This document shows positions 44,366 through 44,642 of a DNA stretch of 44,642 nucleotides, one piece after another; the stretch's first letter is position 1; every line of letters begins with the position of its first letter. The translations under genes were made by a program, and so were the position numbers. The notes beneath the pieces are model-generated. The model was not told the DNA's origin. It ran no database searches and saw only the letters and a list, made by a program, of their open reading frames with translations. This DNA is from Emmonsiellopsis sp. PD_33 (lineage: Eukaryota > Ascomycota > Eurotiomycetes > Onygenales > Ajellomycetaceae): positions 1 through 44,642 of the forward strand of contig JANTQF010000295.1 in assembly GCA_032988165.1 (NCBI GenBank), given 5' to 3'.

Positions 44366-44642
44366 ACTCGTGTATGGTAAGTGGGCAGGTAGCTTTTAGG
44401 ATGGGATGATGTTATGATTGCTGGCTATTTCTATTTCAGTCATTACTTGAGTTGGTTAATCTAGTTGGAGAAGACAAGTGGGCTTTCGAGGGAAGCGAGA
44501 CGTTTCTTTTTTTTTTGTTCATTGGGTGGGGCTGTTCATTGGGTGGGAAGTCACATTATAACTTAGTCTCTAACTATAAAATACTTCTCCTTATGACACT
44601 GATCATAGTATTTCTTCTATATTTCCTAAGCCTTCAGAAGAG

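Larger units (their letters stand above)
42418..44642. other. Intergenic region with simple and diverged repeats, no gene recognised
   Basis: The 2.2 kb downstream of the SH3 gene carry T/C-rich runs (42840-43220), TTTA and AATA runs (about 43100-43120, 43335-43365), a G-run (about 43790-43799), GGAT-type runs (43560-43580, 43727-43750, 44320-44360) and diverged duplicated blocks listed separately. No frame shows a protein domain. Confidence 0.55.

Noticed and set aside
1..44642. tRNA, rRNA or CRISPR features
   Set aside because: No T-loop/B-box pattern (GGTTCRANNC with a matching A box), ribosomal sequence or regularly spaced identical repeats were found by eye; a covariance-model search would be needed to exclude a weak tRNA.

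Overview
The window looks like nuclear DNA of a filamentous ascomycete. Genes are split by short introns (48 to 111 bp) with GT-AG ends and CTAAY-like branch points. Families include VPS41, MAD1, a Syp1-type muniscin, RNY1 and a HeLo-like/NACHT/ankyrin receptor, and there is a decayed Ty1/copia element. The family set and the CpG-directed decay fit Eurotiomycetes, probably Onygenales; the species cannot be read from the sequence. All gene models below were spliced by hand by following reading frame and phase.

Layout. 1-1678: no gene, one hexamer repeat. 1679-6900: complete but dead Ty1/copia retrotransposon on the minus strand, with 112-bp LTRs, a perfect 5-bp target duplication and not one CpG in about 5.0 kb of interior. 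8517-9410 (+): small GPI-anchored Ser/Thr-rich wall protein. 14400-10289 (-): VPS41 of the HOPS complex. 14695-16041 (+): mitochondrial RMND1/MRX10-type DUF155 protein. 17453-16362 (-): acyl-CoA thioesterase-like hotdog protein. 18152-19812 (+): vacuolar/secreted RNase T2 (RNY1). 20558-22065 (+): secreted Cys-containing protein of unknown family. 28406-22942 (-): 1800-aa NLR-like receptor with about 30 ankyrin repeats. 29485-31820 (+): spindle checkpoint MAD1. 36526-33337 (-): F-BAR/muniscin endocytic adaptor (SYP1). 37095-38590 (+): CDK-activating-kinase-like kinase. 40397-42417 (+): single-pass membrane protein with an SH3 domain and a collagen-like tail. 42418-44642: no gene; simple and diverged repeats.

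The genes do not form one pathway or an obvious biosynthetic cluster. Most are housekeeping genes for trafficking (VPS41, SYP1), cell cycle (MAD1, CAK-like kinase) and mitochondria (MRX10), in divergent and convergent pairs. The accessory part is the retrotransposon plus the stretch 18-28.4 kb, which holds two probably secreted proteins and the NLR-like receptor. The two most unusual features are the total CpG erasure inside the copia element, with reciprocal decay of its LTRs, and the long ankyrin NLR.
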